Positions 1-6,526 of a stretch of 6,580 nt of DNA are shown here, piece after piece. The translations under genes were made by a program, and so were the position numbers. The DNA comes from an uncultured Actinomycetes bacterium (GTDB taxonomy: Bacteria > Actinomycetota > Actinomycetes > S36-B12), in contig CALFIA010000173.1 of the NCBI GenBank assembly GCA_937876275.1, forward strand, positions 1-6,580. Reading direction: 5' to 3'. How positions within the stretch are numbered: the stretch's first letter is position 1; each line of letters opens with the position of its first letter. Under the pieces are notes generated by a model, which was not told where the DNA came from, made no database searches, and worked only from the letters and a program-made list of their open reading frames with translations.

Positions 1-555
1 GCGCGGAGACCAGTCGCGGGTACGAGCATCGATGAGACCGGTGCTGGAGGCATTGGTGATGTCGCAGCCGAGCGCACCGGTGAGGCGCCAGGCGAGCAGA
101 TCAGGCATCAGCACAAACGTTCCGTGTCCGTCGCCGAGCCGGTCAGGTCGCGCCGCGAGTTGATAGACGCTGTTAAACGGCAGTTCCTGAATGCCGGAGA
201 TGGCATACATCTCCTCGCGCGAGAGCGCCTCATGCGCGATCTCCACTCCGCCCGCATGCACCGGATCGCGATACGCGAGTACCGGCCCCGCAAGCATTCC
301 GTCAACAACGACACCGAAGTCAACTGCCCAGGTATCAACGCCGAAGGAAATGCAGCCGGCGGCCTCGGCCAGGGCAAGACCCTCGCTGACGCGCGAGCAG
401 ATCATGTCCAGATCCCACACCCACTGCCGACCGTCATGCACCGGATGATTCGGGAATCGCATCACCTCGTCGAGAGTGATGTTGGTTCCCTCGAGAGTCG
501 CCACGACCACGCGGCCACTCGTGGCCCCGATATCAACAGCAGCGACCTTCGTCAT
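1..555 (-). CDS. rhaB: Rhamnulokinase RhaB, N-terminal 185 residues (3' end outside window)
   Basis: FGGY-family sugar kinase that phosphorylates L-rhamnulose with ATP to L-rhamnulose-1-phosphate in the cytoplasm. The frame is open from the ATG at 555 to the window edge. Visible motifs: the N-terminal phosphate-binding loop DIGATSGRV (8-16), GVDTWAVDFG (72-81) with the presumed catalytic Asp region, YRDP (95-98), the rhamnulokinase-like SGIQ..PFNSVYQL (120-132), MPDLLAWRLTG (150-160) and TNASSTGLID (167-176). These match RhaB more closely than xylulo- or fuculokinases. About 185 of the usual 470-490 residues are present; the C-terminal ATPase half lies to the left. The start is 4 bases after the rhaD stop, with only a weak GGTAG-like ribosome site, so translation is probably coupled to rhaD. 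It is the third gene of the rhaI-rhaD-rhaB operon. Family assignment is firm; substrate follows from motifs and neighbours. Confidence 0.93.
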   Translation of the reverse strand, partial: MTKVAAVDIGATSGRVVVATLEGTNITLDEVMRFPNHPVHDGRQWVWDLDMICSRVSEGLALAEAAGCISFGVDTWAVDFGVVVDGMLAGPVLAYRDPVHAGGVEIAHEALSREEMYAISGIQELPFNSVYQLAARPDRLGDGHGTFVLMPDLLAWRLTGALGCDITNASSTGLIDARTRDWSPR

Positions 556-559
556 CGCA

Positions 560-2599
560 CTACCGCAGGAAGGCGGCGGCCACGCCGGAGTCGACCGGAA
601 TGAGCAGGCCGGTCGTGCGCGAAAACTCGCCTGAGGTCACGGCTGCCACAGCTTGCGCCACATGCTCGGGGAGAACCTCACGCTTAAGCAGGGTGCGCTG
701 GGCGTAGAAGGCCCCGAGATCCTTTTCCTCCACGCCGTACACGGCTGCACGGTTGGCACCCCAGCCGCCGGCGAAGATTCCCGAACCCTGTACGACCCCA
801 TCAGGATTGATGCCATTGACCTTTATGCCGTATTCGCCGAGCTCGGCCGCCAGCAGGCGCACCTGATGGGCCTGATCGGCCTTGGTCGCGCTGTAGGCGA
901 TGTTGGACGGACCGGCGAAGATCGCGTTCTTGCTGGCGATGTAGACGATGTCGCCACCCATGGCCTGCGGAATCATGACGCGGGCGGCCTCGCGGCTCAC
1001 GATGAACGAACCGCGTGCCATAACATCGTGCTGGAGATCCCAGTCATCCACAGTGGTGTCGAGAAGTGCACGACTAAGCGAGAGTCCGGCGTTGTTGACC
1101 ACGAGATCAACCCCGCCGAAGCACAGGCAGGCAGCATGGAACGCCGAGATGATGGCCTGCTCATCGGTGACATCGACTCCGAGGCCGAGCGCCACATCAG
1201 CGCCGCCGAGCTCCGCGGCGAGTGCCACGGCATTCGCCTCATCTCGATCGGCGATGACTACGCAGGCGCCGTTCGCGACCAGCTCGCGAGCAATGGCCTT
1301 GCCGATGCCACTGGCACCGCCGGTGACAAGCGCGACCCGGGTGGCCAGGCGCTTGGGAGCCGGCATGCGACGCAGCTTGGCCTCTTCCAGCTCCCAGTAC
1401 TCGATGCGGAACTTCTCGTACTCGTCGATCGGGGCGTAGGTCGACAGCGCCTCGGCGCCGCGCATCACGTTGATCGCATTGACATAGAACTCGCCGGCAA
1501 CGCGAGCTGTCTGCTTATTCGCACCGAAGCTGAACATGCCCACGCCAGGCACGAGGACGATCGCGGGATCGGCACCGCGCATGGCCGGGCTATCGGGGCC
1601 CGCATGCCGTGCGTAGTACGCCGCGTAATCGGCGCGGTAGGCCTCGTGCAATTCGTGCAGCTGCGCAATGACCTCGCCGATGGGTGCGGTGGGCGGAAGA
1701 TCGAGGACCATCGGGCGCACCTTGGTACGCAGGAAGTGATCAGGGCATGAGGTACCCAGTGCGGCAAGCTCGGCATGGCGCTCGCTCGCCAGGAAGTCGA
1801 GCACTACATCGGAGTCGGTGAAGTGGCCCACCATCCGCCGATCGCGAGAGGCGATGCCTCGGATCACCGGGGCCAGCAGTGCCGCACGCTCGTGCCGCTC
1901 AGCCTCGGGAAGTGCGGCATTCGCGGCCACTGCGCCGCCGAAGGGGTTCGGTCGGCCCTGGGTGGCGATGAATTCCTCGGCGGTACGGATGATCTCGAGT
2001 GAATGACGCTCGGCCTCATCGCTTGTCGAGCCCCAGGCTGTGATGCCGTGACCACCGAGGATGCAGCCGATCGCCTGCGGGTTCGCGCGCTGGATCTCGG
2101 CGATATCGAGTCCGAGCTGGAAGCCGGGGCGACGCCACGGCACCCAGACCACGCGGTCGCCGAAGCAGCGCCGCGTGAGCTCAGGACCATCAGCAGCAGT
2201 GGCGAGTGCGATGCCCGAATCAGGGTGGAGGTGGTCGACGTGGGCGCACTCGACCAGTCCGTGCATGGCCGTGTCGATCGATGGCGCGGCTCCCCCGGTG
2301 CCGTGCAGGCAATAGGTGAAGGCGTGCACCATCTCGTCTTCGCGCTCGATGCCGGGATACACATCGACCAGTGCACGCAGGCGATCCAGTCGCAGCACCG
2401 ACAGCCCTGCTTCCGTCAAGGTGCCGAGATCCCCGCCGGATCCCTTAACCCACAGGAGTTCGACGCTCTCGCCTGTCACCGGATCGAGGTCGGTGCCCTT
2501 GGCGGAGGTATTGCCGCCGGCATAGTTGGTATTTCGGTGATCAGCACCGAGTCGGTTGGATCGCGCCAGCAGATCGGAAACGGGAGTGGTGATGTTCAT
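560..2599 (-). CDS. rhaD: Bifunctional rhamnulose-1-phosphate aldolase / short-chain dehydrogenase
   Basis: A 679-residue fusion. The N-terminal half (about 1-400) is a class II aldolase that cleaves L-rhamnulose-1-phosphate to dihydroxyacetone phosphate and L-lactaldehyde; it shows GGNTSAK (28-34) and candidate zinc ligands His123 and His125 (DHLHPD) and His184 (GGHG). The C-terminal part (about 420-679) is an SDR dehydrogenase with TGGASGIG (426-433), Asp451 after the second strand (favouring NAD over NADP), NNAG (502-505), catalytic Ser556 and YSATK (Tyr569, Lys573). Known fusions of this type are annotated as aldolase/alcohol dehydrogenase, and homologues oxidise lactaldehyde to L-lactate; that activity is inferred here. 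An in-frame ATG lies at 2608, but the ATG at 2599 overlaps the rhaI stop as ATGA with a GGATGGGG stretch before it, so 2599 is preferred. Both catalytic halves look intact. Confidence 0.94.
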   Translation of the reverse strand: MNITTPVSDLLARSNRLGADHRNTNYAGGNTSAKGTDLDPVTGESVELLWVKGSGGDLGTLTEAGLSVLRLDRLRALVDVYPGIEREDEMVHAFTYCLHGTGGAAPSIDTAMHGLVECAHVDHLHPDSGIALATAADGPELTRRCFGDRVVWVPWRRPGFQLGLDIAEIQRANPQAIGCILGGHGITAWGSTSDEAERHSLEIIRTAEEFIATQGRPNPFGGAVAANAALPEAERHERAALLAPVIRGIASRDRRMVGHFTDSDVVLDFLASERHAELAALGTSCPDHFLRTKVRPMVLDLPPTAPIGEVIAQLHELHEAYRADYAAYYARHAGPDSPAMRGADPAIVLVPGVGMFSFGANKQTARVAGEFYVNAINVMRGAEALSTYAPIDEYEKFRIEYWELEEAKLRRMPAPKRLATRVALVTGGASGIGKAIARELVANGACVVIADRDEANAVALAAELGGADVALGLGVDVTDEQAIISAFHAACLCFGGVDLVVNNAGLSLSRALLDTTVDDWDLQHDVMARGSFIVSREAARVMIPQAMGGDIVYIASKNAIFAGPSNIAYSATKADQAHQVRLLAAELGEYGIKVNGINPDGVVQGSGIFAGGWGANRAAVYGVEEKDLGAFYAQRTLLKREVLPEHVAQAVAAVTSGEFSRTTGLLIPVDSGVAAAFLR

Positions 2600-3759
2600 G
2601 CGCCCCATCCCGCCTGATTGCCGCCGACGCGCTCGGCAACGATGCGCTCGGCATAGCCGCTCTCGCGATAGGCCTGCAGCGGATCGGGATGAAGGCCTCG
2701 CCGCTCACGCCAGTCGCGCAGCAGCGGGCGAACATCGGTGTCGTAGGCATCCATCAGCACCGCATTCGCCCCGAGGACATCGCCCGCGGCCTGGGCTGTC
2801 TCGAGAGCCGGCTGATCTACGAGAAGAGCCTTCGCGACGGACTCCTGCACGTTAAGGATCGAGCGAATCTGGCCGGGGATCTTCGGCTCGATGTTGTGGC
2901 ACTGATCGAGCACGAAGGCCACCTCGTTCGCCGGGTTGAGTGCATCGGCCTTGACGACCTCATGCATGATCCGGAACAGCTGGAAGGGATCGGCAGCGCC
3001 GACAATGAGATCGTCATCGGCGTAGAAGCGCGAGTTGAAATCGAAGGCACCGAGCTTCCCCTCGCGCAGCAGGAACGCGACGATGAACTCGATATTCGTG
3101 CCCGGAGCGTGGTGGCCGGTATCGACGACGACCTTGGCCTTGGGTCCAAGCTTCAGGCAATGCGCGTAGGAGACTCCCCAGTCGGGAACATCGGTGGCGT
3201 AGAAGGCAGGCTCGAAGAACTTGTACTCGAGCACCATGCGCTGATCGGGCCCGAGCCGGTCGTAGACCTCGCGCAGTGCGGCCTCGAGGCGATCCTGGCG
3301 AGCGCGGATGTCATCCTGACCTGGGTAGTTCATGCCGTCGGAGAACCACAGCTTCAGGTCGCGCACGCCCGTGGCGTCCATGATGTCGACGCACTCGAGC
3401 AAATGATCGGTGGCCTTGCGTCGAATGCGCGCATCGGGATTCGTGACGCTGCCGAGCATGTAGTCGTCATCCTGGAAGACATTCGAGTTGACGGTGCCGA
3501 GGGCAATGCCCTCCTCTTGCGCGTGCTTGGCGAGCACCTCGAAGTCATCGACTCGATCCCACGGAATGTGCAGGGCAACGGAGGGCACCGAGCCGGTGAG
3601 TCGGGCGACCACGGCCGCATCGCTCACCTTCTCGAAGGGATCACGGGGCACGCCCTGCTGAGCGAAGACCTTGAAGCGCGTACCCGAATTTCCGTAGGCC
3701 CACGACGGCACCTCGATGGCCAGCTGATCCAGCGCCCGCATCGCCGACTCGCGATCCAT
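2596..3759 (-). CDS. rhaI: L-rhamnose isomerase, rhizobial/Gram-positive type
   Basis: Interconverts L-rhamnose and L-rhamnulose, the first step of the pathway, in the cytoplasm. The 387-residue length suits the RhaI family (a TIM barrel related to xylose isomerase), not the longer E. coli RhaA type. Motifs: LHIPWD (His64), LEYKFFEP with Glu178, VVVDTGHH with Asp213 and His216, FDFNSRFYADDDL with Asp240, Asp248 and Asp250, and PFQLFRIMHE. By spacing, Glu178, Asp213, His216, Asp248 and Asp250 match the metal ligands of characterised L-rhamnose isomerases. A GTG at 3774 would add five residues, but GGAGGGG at 3766-3772 sits 6 bases before the ATG at 3759 and would be inside that extension, so the ATG is chosen. 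First gene of the leftward operon; its stop overlaps the rhaD start by 4 bases. Confidence 0.94.
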   Translation of the reverse strand: MDRESAMRALDQLAIEVPSWAYGNSGTRFKVFAQQGVPRDPFEKVSDAAVVARLTGSVPSVALHIPWDRVDDFEVLAKHAQEEGIALGTVNSNVFQDDDYMLGSVTNPDARIRRKATDHLLECVDIMDATGVRDLKLWFSDGMNYPGQDDIRARQDRLEAALREVYDRLGPDQRMVLEYKFFEPAFYATDVPDWGVSYAHCLKLGPKAKVVVDTGHHAPGTNIEFIVAFLLREGKLGAFDFNSRFYADDDLIVGAADPFQLFRIMHEVVKADALNPANEVAFVLDQCHNIEPKIPGQIRSILNVQESVAKALLVDQPALETAQAAGDVLGANAVLMDAYDTDVRPLLRDWRERRGLHPDPLQAYRESGYAERIVAERVGGNQAGWGA

Positions 3760-3765
3760 TCGCGT

Positions 3766-3772
3766 CCCCTCC
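3766..3772 (-). promoter_or_regulatory. Ribosome binding site of rhaI
   Basis: On the minus strand GGAGGGG lies 6 bases before the ATG at 3759. It is a strong Shine-Dalgarno match and decides that start over the GTG at 3774, which overlaps it. Confidence 0.8.
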
Positions 3773-3790
3773 ACTCATAGGTCAGGTATG

Positions 3791-3806
3791 CTTGAAACGT
3801 TTCAAG
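3791..3806. promoter_or_regulatory. LacI-family operator, perfect 16-base palindrome
   Basis: CTTGAAACGTTTCAAG reads the same on both strands. A central CG step flanked by AAA/TTT in a TGAAACGTTTCA-like core is typical of LacI/GalR-family operators, in which the hinge helices open the central CG. It sits between the divergent rhaI and LacI-family genes, 31 bases from the rhaI start and 42 bases from the regulator start. It covers the -10/start region of the proposed rha promoter, so binding would repress the operon, and it could also block the regulator's own transcription. Binding by this particular regulator is inferred from position and motif. Confidence 0.87.
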
Positions 3807-3834
3807 TCTAGTGACGGCCTCACGGCCCTGACAA
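3805..3834 (-). promoter_or_regulatory. Candidate promoter of the rhaI-rhaD-rhaB operon
   Basis: On the minus strand a -35-like TTGTCA (3834-3829) and a -10-like TAGACT (3810-3805) are separated by 18 bases. Each is close to the sigma-70/sigma-A consensus, with one and two mismatches. Transcription would start near 3798, in the middle of the palindromic operator, which fits simple repression. High-G+C promoters are hard to call by eye, so this is only a best candidate. Confidence 0.4.
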
Positions 3835-3836
3835 GC

Positions 3837-3841
3837 GAGGA
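3837..3841 (+). promoter_or_regulatory. Ribosome binding site of the LacI-family regulator
   Basis: GAGGA ends 7 bases before the GTG at 3849, normal spacing for a Shine-Dalgarno site. It supports GTG 3849 over the in-frame TTG at 3792, which falls inside the operator. Confidence 0.65.
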
Positions 3842-3848
3842 CTCCCCC

Positions 3849-4853
3849 GTGGCCCCGAGCGTGAAGGATGTCGCCGCCATGGCCGGCGTCTCGATCGGCA
3901 CGGTCTCCAATGTGCTCAATCGCCCGACCAAGGTCTCGACTGACACCCGCGAGCGCGTTGAACGGGCCATTCGCGAACTCGGATTCATCCCCAGCGCGCC
4001 TGCTCGCAACCTGCGCACCAAGCACGCACGCGTCCTCGGCCTCATCGTTCCCGACATCGGCAACCCCTTCTTCACGGAAGTCGCCCGCGGGGTCGAGGAT
4101 GCCGCCCTCGAAGCCGGCTACGGCGTCATGCTCTGCAATACCGACCAACGCGCCGATCGCGAGGATCAATACCTGCGTCTACTGGAGTCGCAGCGCGTCG
4201 GCGGAATTCTCATCACACCGGCGCGCAGGAGCATGAAGCCACTGGACCGCCTGATTGCGGGTGGCACGGCGATTGCACTTCTCGACAACTCCTCGCCCTC
4301 GCGTCAGGCCTGCAGCGTGTACGTCGACGATGCAATGGGCGGCACGATCGCTGCCACGCATCTGCAAGATCTCGGGCACTCATCGATCATGTGGCTCGCC
4401 GGCCCTTCGGATATCCCGCAGGTCGCCGAGCGCGAGGCGGGCATCTTGCGGTTCGCGAATGAGCACGACATGACAGTGATCCGCATCGAGGCTGAGCAGA
4501 TGAGCGCCGAGGCCGGAGATCGAGCCATGGGCGCAGCACTCTCGAACAAGCTCAGCGCTACCGCGCTTATCTGCGCAAACGACCTCTTGGCCCTGGGAGC
4601 AGTGCGCGCACTGACGCGAGCCGGTCTGAGAGTTCCGCAGGACATCTCGATCGTGGGCTACGACGACATCGACTTCGCTGCCAATGCCGCCGTGCCCCTG
4701 ACCTCGATTCGCCAGCCCAAGTACGAACTCGGATTCGCCGCGGCCCAGCTGATCCTCCAGGAATGCGAGAGCTCTGAACCGCATGCTCATCGCCAGATCA
4801 GGTTCGAGCCCCAGCTTGTGATTCGCTCGTCGACTTCTGCTCCCCACACATAG
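3849..4853 (+). CDS. LacI-family transcriptional regulator, probable rhamnose operon repressor
   Basis: A 334-residue LacI/GalR-type regulator. The N-terminal helix-turn-helix is clear (VKDVAAMAGVSIGTVSNVLN, about 5-24), followed by the hinge segment ARNLRTKH (52-59) with the usual Leu55 that inserts in the operator's centre. Residues 61-334 form a periplasmic-binding-protein-like sensor domain with VLGLIVPDIGNPFF (62-75), CANDLLALG (242-250) and the late SIVGYDDIDFA (267-277). The open frame extends to a TTG at 3792, but the GTG at 3849 gives the standard LacI N-terminus and has a GAGGA ribosome site. It is divergent from rhaI across a region with one perfect LacI-type palindrome, so it most likely represses rhaI-rhaD-rhaB and itself, with release by L-rhamnose or a pathway intermediate. 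The effector cannot be read from sequence. Control of the nearby glycosidases is possible, but no second operator was seen. Confidence 0.93.
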   Translation: MAPSVKDVAAMAGVSIGTVSNVLNRPTKVSTDTRERVERAIRELGFIPSAPARNLRTKHARVLGLIVPDIGNPFFTEVARGVEDAALEAGYGVMLCNTDQRADREDQYLRLLESQRVGGILITPARRSMKPLDRLIAGGTAIALLDNSSPSRQACSVYVDDAMGGTIAATHLQDLGHSSIMWLAGPSDIPQVAEREAGILRFANEHDMTVIRIEAEQMSAEAGDRAMGAALSNKLSATALICANDLLALGAVRALTRAGLRVPQDISIVGYDDIDFAANAAVPLTSIRQPKYELGFAAAQLILQECESSEPHAHRQIRFEPQLVIRSSTSAPHT

Positions 4854-4880
4854 ACGCTCGGATACCCTTGCCTTACAACG

Positions 4881-4886
4881 AAAGGA
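4881..4886 (+). promoter_or_regulatory. Ribosome binding site of the lipoprotein gene
   Basis: AAAGGA ends 5 bases before the ATG at 4892. It decides this start over the in-frame TTG at 4868, which would put charged residues ahead of a standard signal peptide. Confidence 0.7.
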
Positions 4887-4891
4887 CTGAC

Positions 4892-5284
4892 ATGCGCCGC
4901 ATGCTGCTCGTACCCGTGATCTTCGCCGGAGCCCTCTCCCTGGCTGCATGCTCGGTATCGATCTCCGGAAACGAGCCCGTCGTCGAAGCCAGCACTGCTG
5001 CGAGCACCAGTGCCTCTGACGCCGCGGTCATGAACAGCGACTTCATCGAGTTCTGCAATCTTGAGGCGAAGGGAAGCCTTGATCTCATCGGCACGCTTGG
5101 CAATGACTCCGGAGCATCGCTCGTCGCCGATGGCATAGCGCAATCCATCGCACAGCAAAACATGACCGGCGCGGATGCTGATGCTTGCGCTCAGGCCTGG
5201 ATCGATACCCTCGCGAAGAACGGCCTGACCTACGACCCGCAGGCCAAGACACTCACCGGCGAATTGACACTCGCGACTGAGTAA
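4892..5284 (+). CDS. Small secreted lipoprotein of unknown function
   Basis: A 130-residue protein I do not recognise. It begins with a short type II signal peptide: two early Arg, a hydrophobic stretch LLVPVIFAGALSL, and lipobox LAAC with Cys20 as the predicted lipidated residue, so it should be anchored on the outer face of the membrane. A Ser/Ala/Thr-rich linker follows (about 31-46), then a compact domain of about 85 residues (47-130) that looks largely helical up to residue 110. Cys55 and Cys99 could form a disulfide. There is no binding-protein fold, so it is not a usual ABC-transporter sugar receptor. It starts 38 bases after the regulator stop and may be cotranscribed with it; no convincing promoter was seen in the gap. 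Its link to rhamnose use is unknown. Lipoprotein status is firm, function is not. Confidence 0.82.
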   Translation: MRRMLLVPVIFAGALSLAACSVSISGNEPVVEASTAASTSASDAAVMNSDFIEFCNLEAKGSLDLIGTLGNDSGASLVADGIAQSIAQQNMTGADADACAQAWIDTLAKNGLTYDPQAKTLTGELTLATE

Positions 5285-5293
5285 CGCTTACTC
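5279..5293. repeat. Short inverted repeat spanning both convergent stop codons
   Basis: GAGTAA, a CGC spacer and TTACTC form perfect 6-base arms. The left arm contains the lipoprotein's TAA and the right arm the glycosidase's TAA on the other strand. It could form a small hairpin in both transcripts, but the stem is short, A+T-rich and has no T-run, so a terminator role is doubtful. Confidence 0.4.
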
Positions 5294-6526
5294 GAGAGCA
5301 TTCGCCTGAGCGATGGCTCCGAGAACACGGGCACTCGGCTTCGGCGTTCGCTCAAAGGTGGTGCGGTCCACCGCCACGAGTCCGAGCTGATTCTGATACC
5401 CCCACACCCAGCGCCAGTTGTCCAGGAAGGACCAGTGCACGTAGCCGAGCACCGGTACGCCCTCGGCACACACCTCCGCTAGCCCAGCGATTGCATCGGG
5501 GATGAGGCCTGCCCGGAGTTGGTCATCCAGGTGCGAGAGTCCATGCTCGGTTACCAGCACCGGCACGCCGCTGCGCTCATGTGCGTAACGCACCGCCTCA
5601 GCAAGTGACTCGGGGTAGATGCCCGTGCCCATGCTGTTGGTCGCGCGACCGAGCTCCGGCGGAACCTCACCCTGTGCGTCGTACCAGACCCGTTCGTAGT
5701 TCTGGACGCCGATGAAATCATCCTCGCTCGCCAGATCGAGCCACCGGTCATAGACCTCGCGACGCTTCCGGTCGCGAAGAGAGGTGTCGTCACCGATCAC
5801 CTGATCATCGACGATCGCGATGCTCAACCCCACGGGAAGTGCCGGAACCACGGACTTCAGTGCCGACTTCGCTGCGAGATGACCGAGAGTCATGCCCTCG
5901 GCAATCTCGTCCATCTCTTCCGGCAGCATCACGTTCGAGAGCCGGAATCGCTCCACGCCCGCCTTGCTCGAGCATGCCTCGAGAGTGGCGCGCTCGAGTT
6001 CGCGCACGAAGTCCGGCAGGTGAAGCCAGGTCAGCAGCCTGGCGAGATTAGGCTCATTCAGAGTTACCGCGCTCGAGATGCGATCGCCGAAGCGCTCGGC
6101 CACGACCTGGCAGTAGCGTCCGAAACGTTCCGGTGCATCGGGATTCAGCCACCCGGCGCGCTCAGCGAACCACCGCGGACTCGTGAAGTGGTTCATGGTC
6201 ACCAGCGGCGCCAGTCCTCGCTCACCGCAGCGATCGACGATGGCCTCGTAGTGATCGAGTTCCGCAGAGTCGAAGACTCCGGGCTCCGGCTCGATCCGGC
6301 ACCACTCGACCGAGAAGCGGTAGGCATTCAGCCCCAGCGATGCTGCGAGTTCGACATCCTCAGCCCAGCGCGAATAGCTGTCGCACGCAGGCCCGGAGAA
6401 CTCGCGAAAGATCGTGGGCTCCACATGCTCGGCGAACCACGTATCACCGAGCACGTTATGACCTTCTGTCTGGTGTCCCGAGCCCGCTACGCCCCAGAGA
6501 AATCCCTCCGGGAAGGCGAACGACAT
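5288..6526 (-). CDS. Family 1 glycoside hydrolase (beta-glucosidase-like)
   Basis: A 412-residue retaining glycosidase of family GH1, which releases the non-reducing sugar from beta-glycosides. No signal peptide is visible, so it is probably cytoplasmic. Motifs: FPEGFLWGVAGSGHQTEG at the N-terminus with Gln19, NAYRFSVEWCRIEPEPG (67-83), MNHFTSPRWF (111-120, His113), TLNEPN (155-160) with acid/base Glu158, VQNYE (274-278), VTEHG (325-329) with nucleophile Glu327, and HWSFLDNWRWVWGY (364-377). The catalytic pair is intact. Oddities are His for the common Asn in the nucleophile motif, and Arg372 where most GH1 enzymes have the Glu that binds sugar O4/O6, so the substrate may not be a plain beta-glucoside. 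The start overlaps the upstream gene's stop as TGATG and lacks a clear ribosome site, suggesting coupled translation. Length is slightly below the usual 440-480. Family is firm; substrate is open. Confidence 0.92.
   Translation of the reverse strand: MSFAFPEGFLWGVAGSGHQTEGHNVLGDTWFAEHVEPTIFREFSGPACDSYSRWAEDVELAASLGLNAYRFSVEWCRIEPEPGVFDSAELDHYEAIVDRCGERGLAPLVTMNHFTSPRWFAERAGWLNPDAPERFGRYCQVVAERFGDRISSAVTLNEPNLARLLTWLHLPDFVRELERATLEACSSKAGVERFRLSNVMLPEEMDEIAEGMTLGHLAAKSALKSVVPALPVGLSIAIVDDQVIGDDTSLRDRKRREVYDRWLDLASEDDFIGVQNYERVWYDAQGEVPPELGRATNSMGTGIYPESLAEAVRYAHERSGVPVLVTEHGLSHLDDQLRAGLIPDAIAGLAEVCAEGVPVLGYVHWSFLDNWRWVWGYQNQLGLVAVDRTTFERTPKPSARVLGAIAQANALE

Noticed and set aside
124..603. Plus-strand open frame opposite rhaB
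   Set aside because: The minus strand encodes clear rhamnulokinase motifs through the whole stretch; this frame is an antisense artefact.
653..1750. Long plus-strand open frame opposite rhaD
   Set aside because: It is a shadow of the high-G+C codon pattern of rhaD, with no recognisable domain; the minus-strand frame has full aldolase and SDR motifs.
2689..3780. Long plus-strand open frame opposite rhaI
   Set aside because: It is antisense to an unmistakable rhamnose isomerase and has no family features.
3787..3792. TATGCT as a -10 box for the regulator promoter
   Set aside because: No acceptable -35 hexamer lies 16-18 bases upstream, so the regulator's own promoter cannot be placed with confidence.
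3792..3848. N-terminal extension of the regulator from the TTG at 3792
   Set aside because: It would start inside the operator, has no ribosome site, and adds 19 residues ahead of a standard LacI helix-turn-helix start.
6119..6132. Operator-like CGAAACGTTCCG inside the glycosidase gene
   Set aside because: It is an imperfect palindrome within conserved coding sequence (the PERFGRY stretch) and far from any start, so it is most likely chance.
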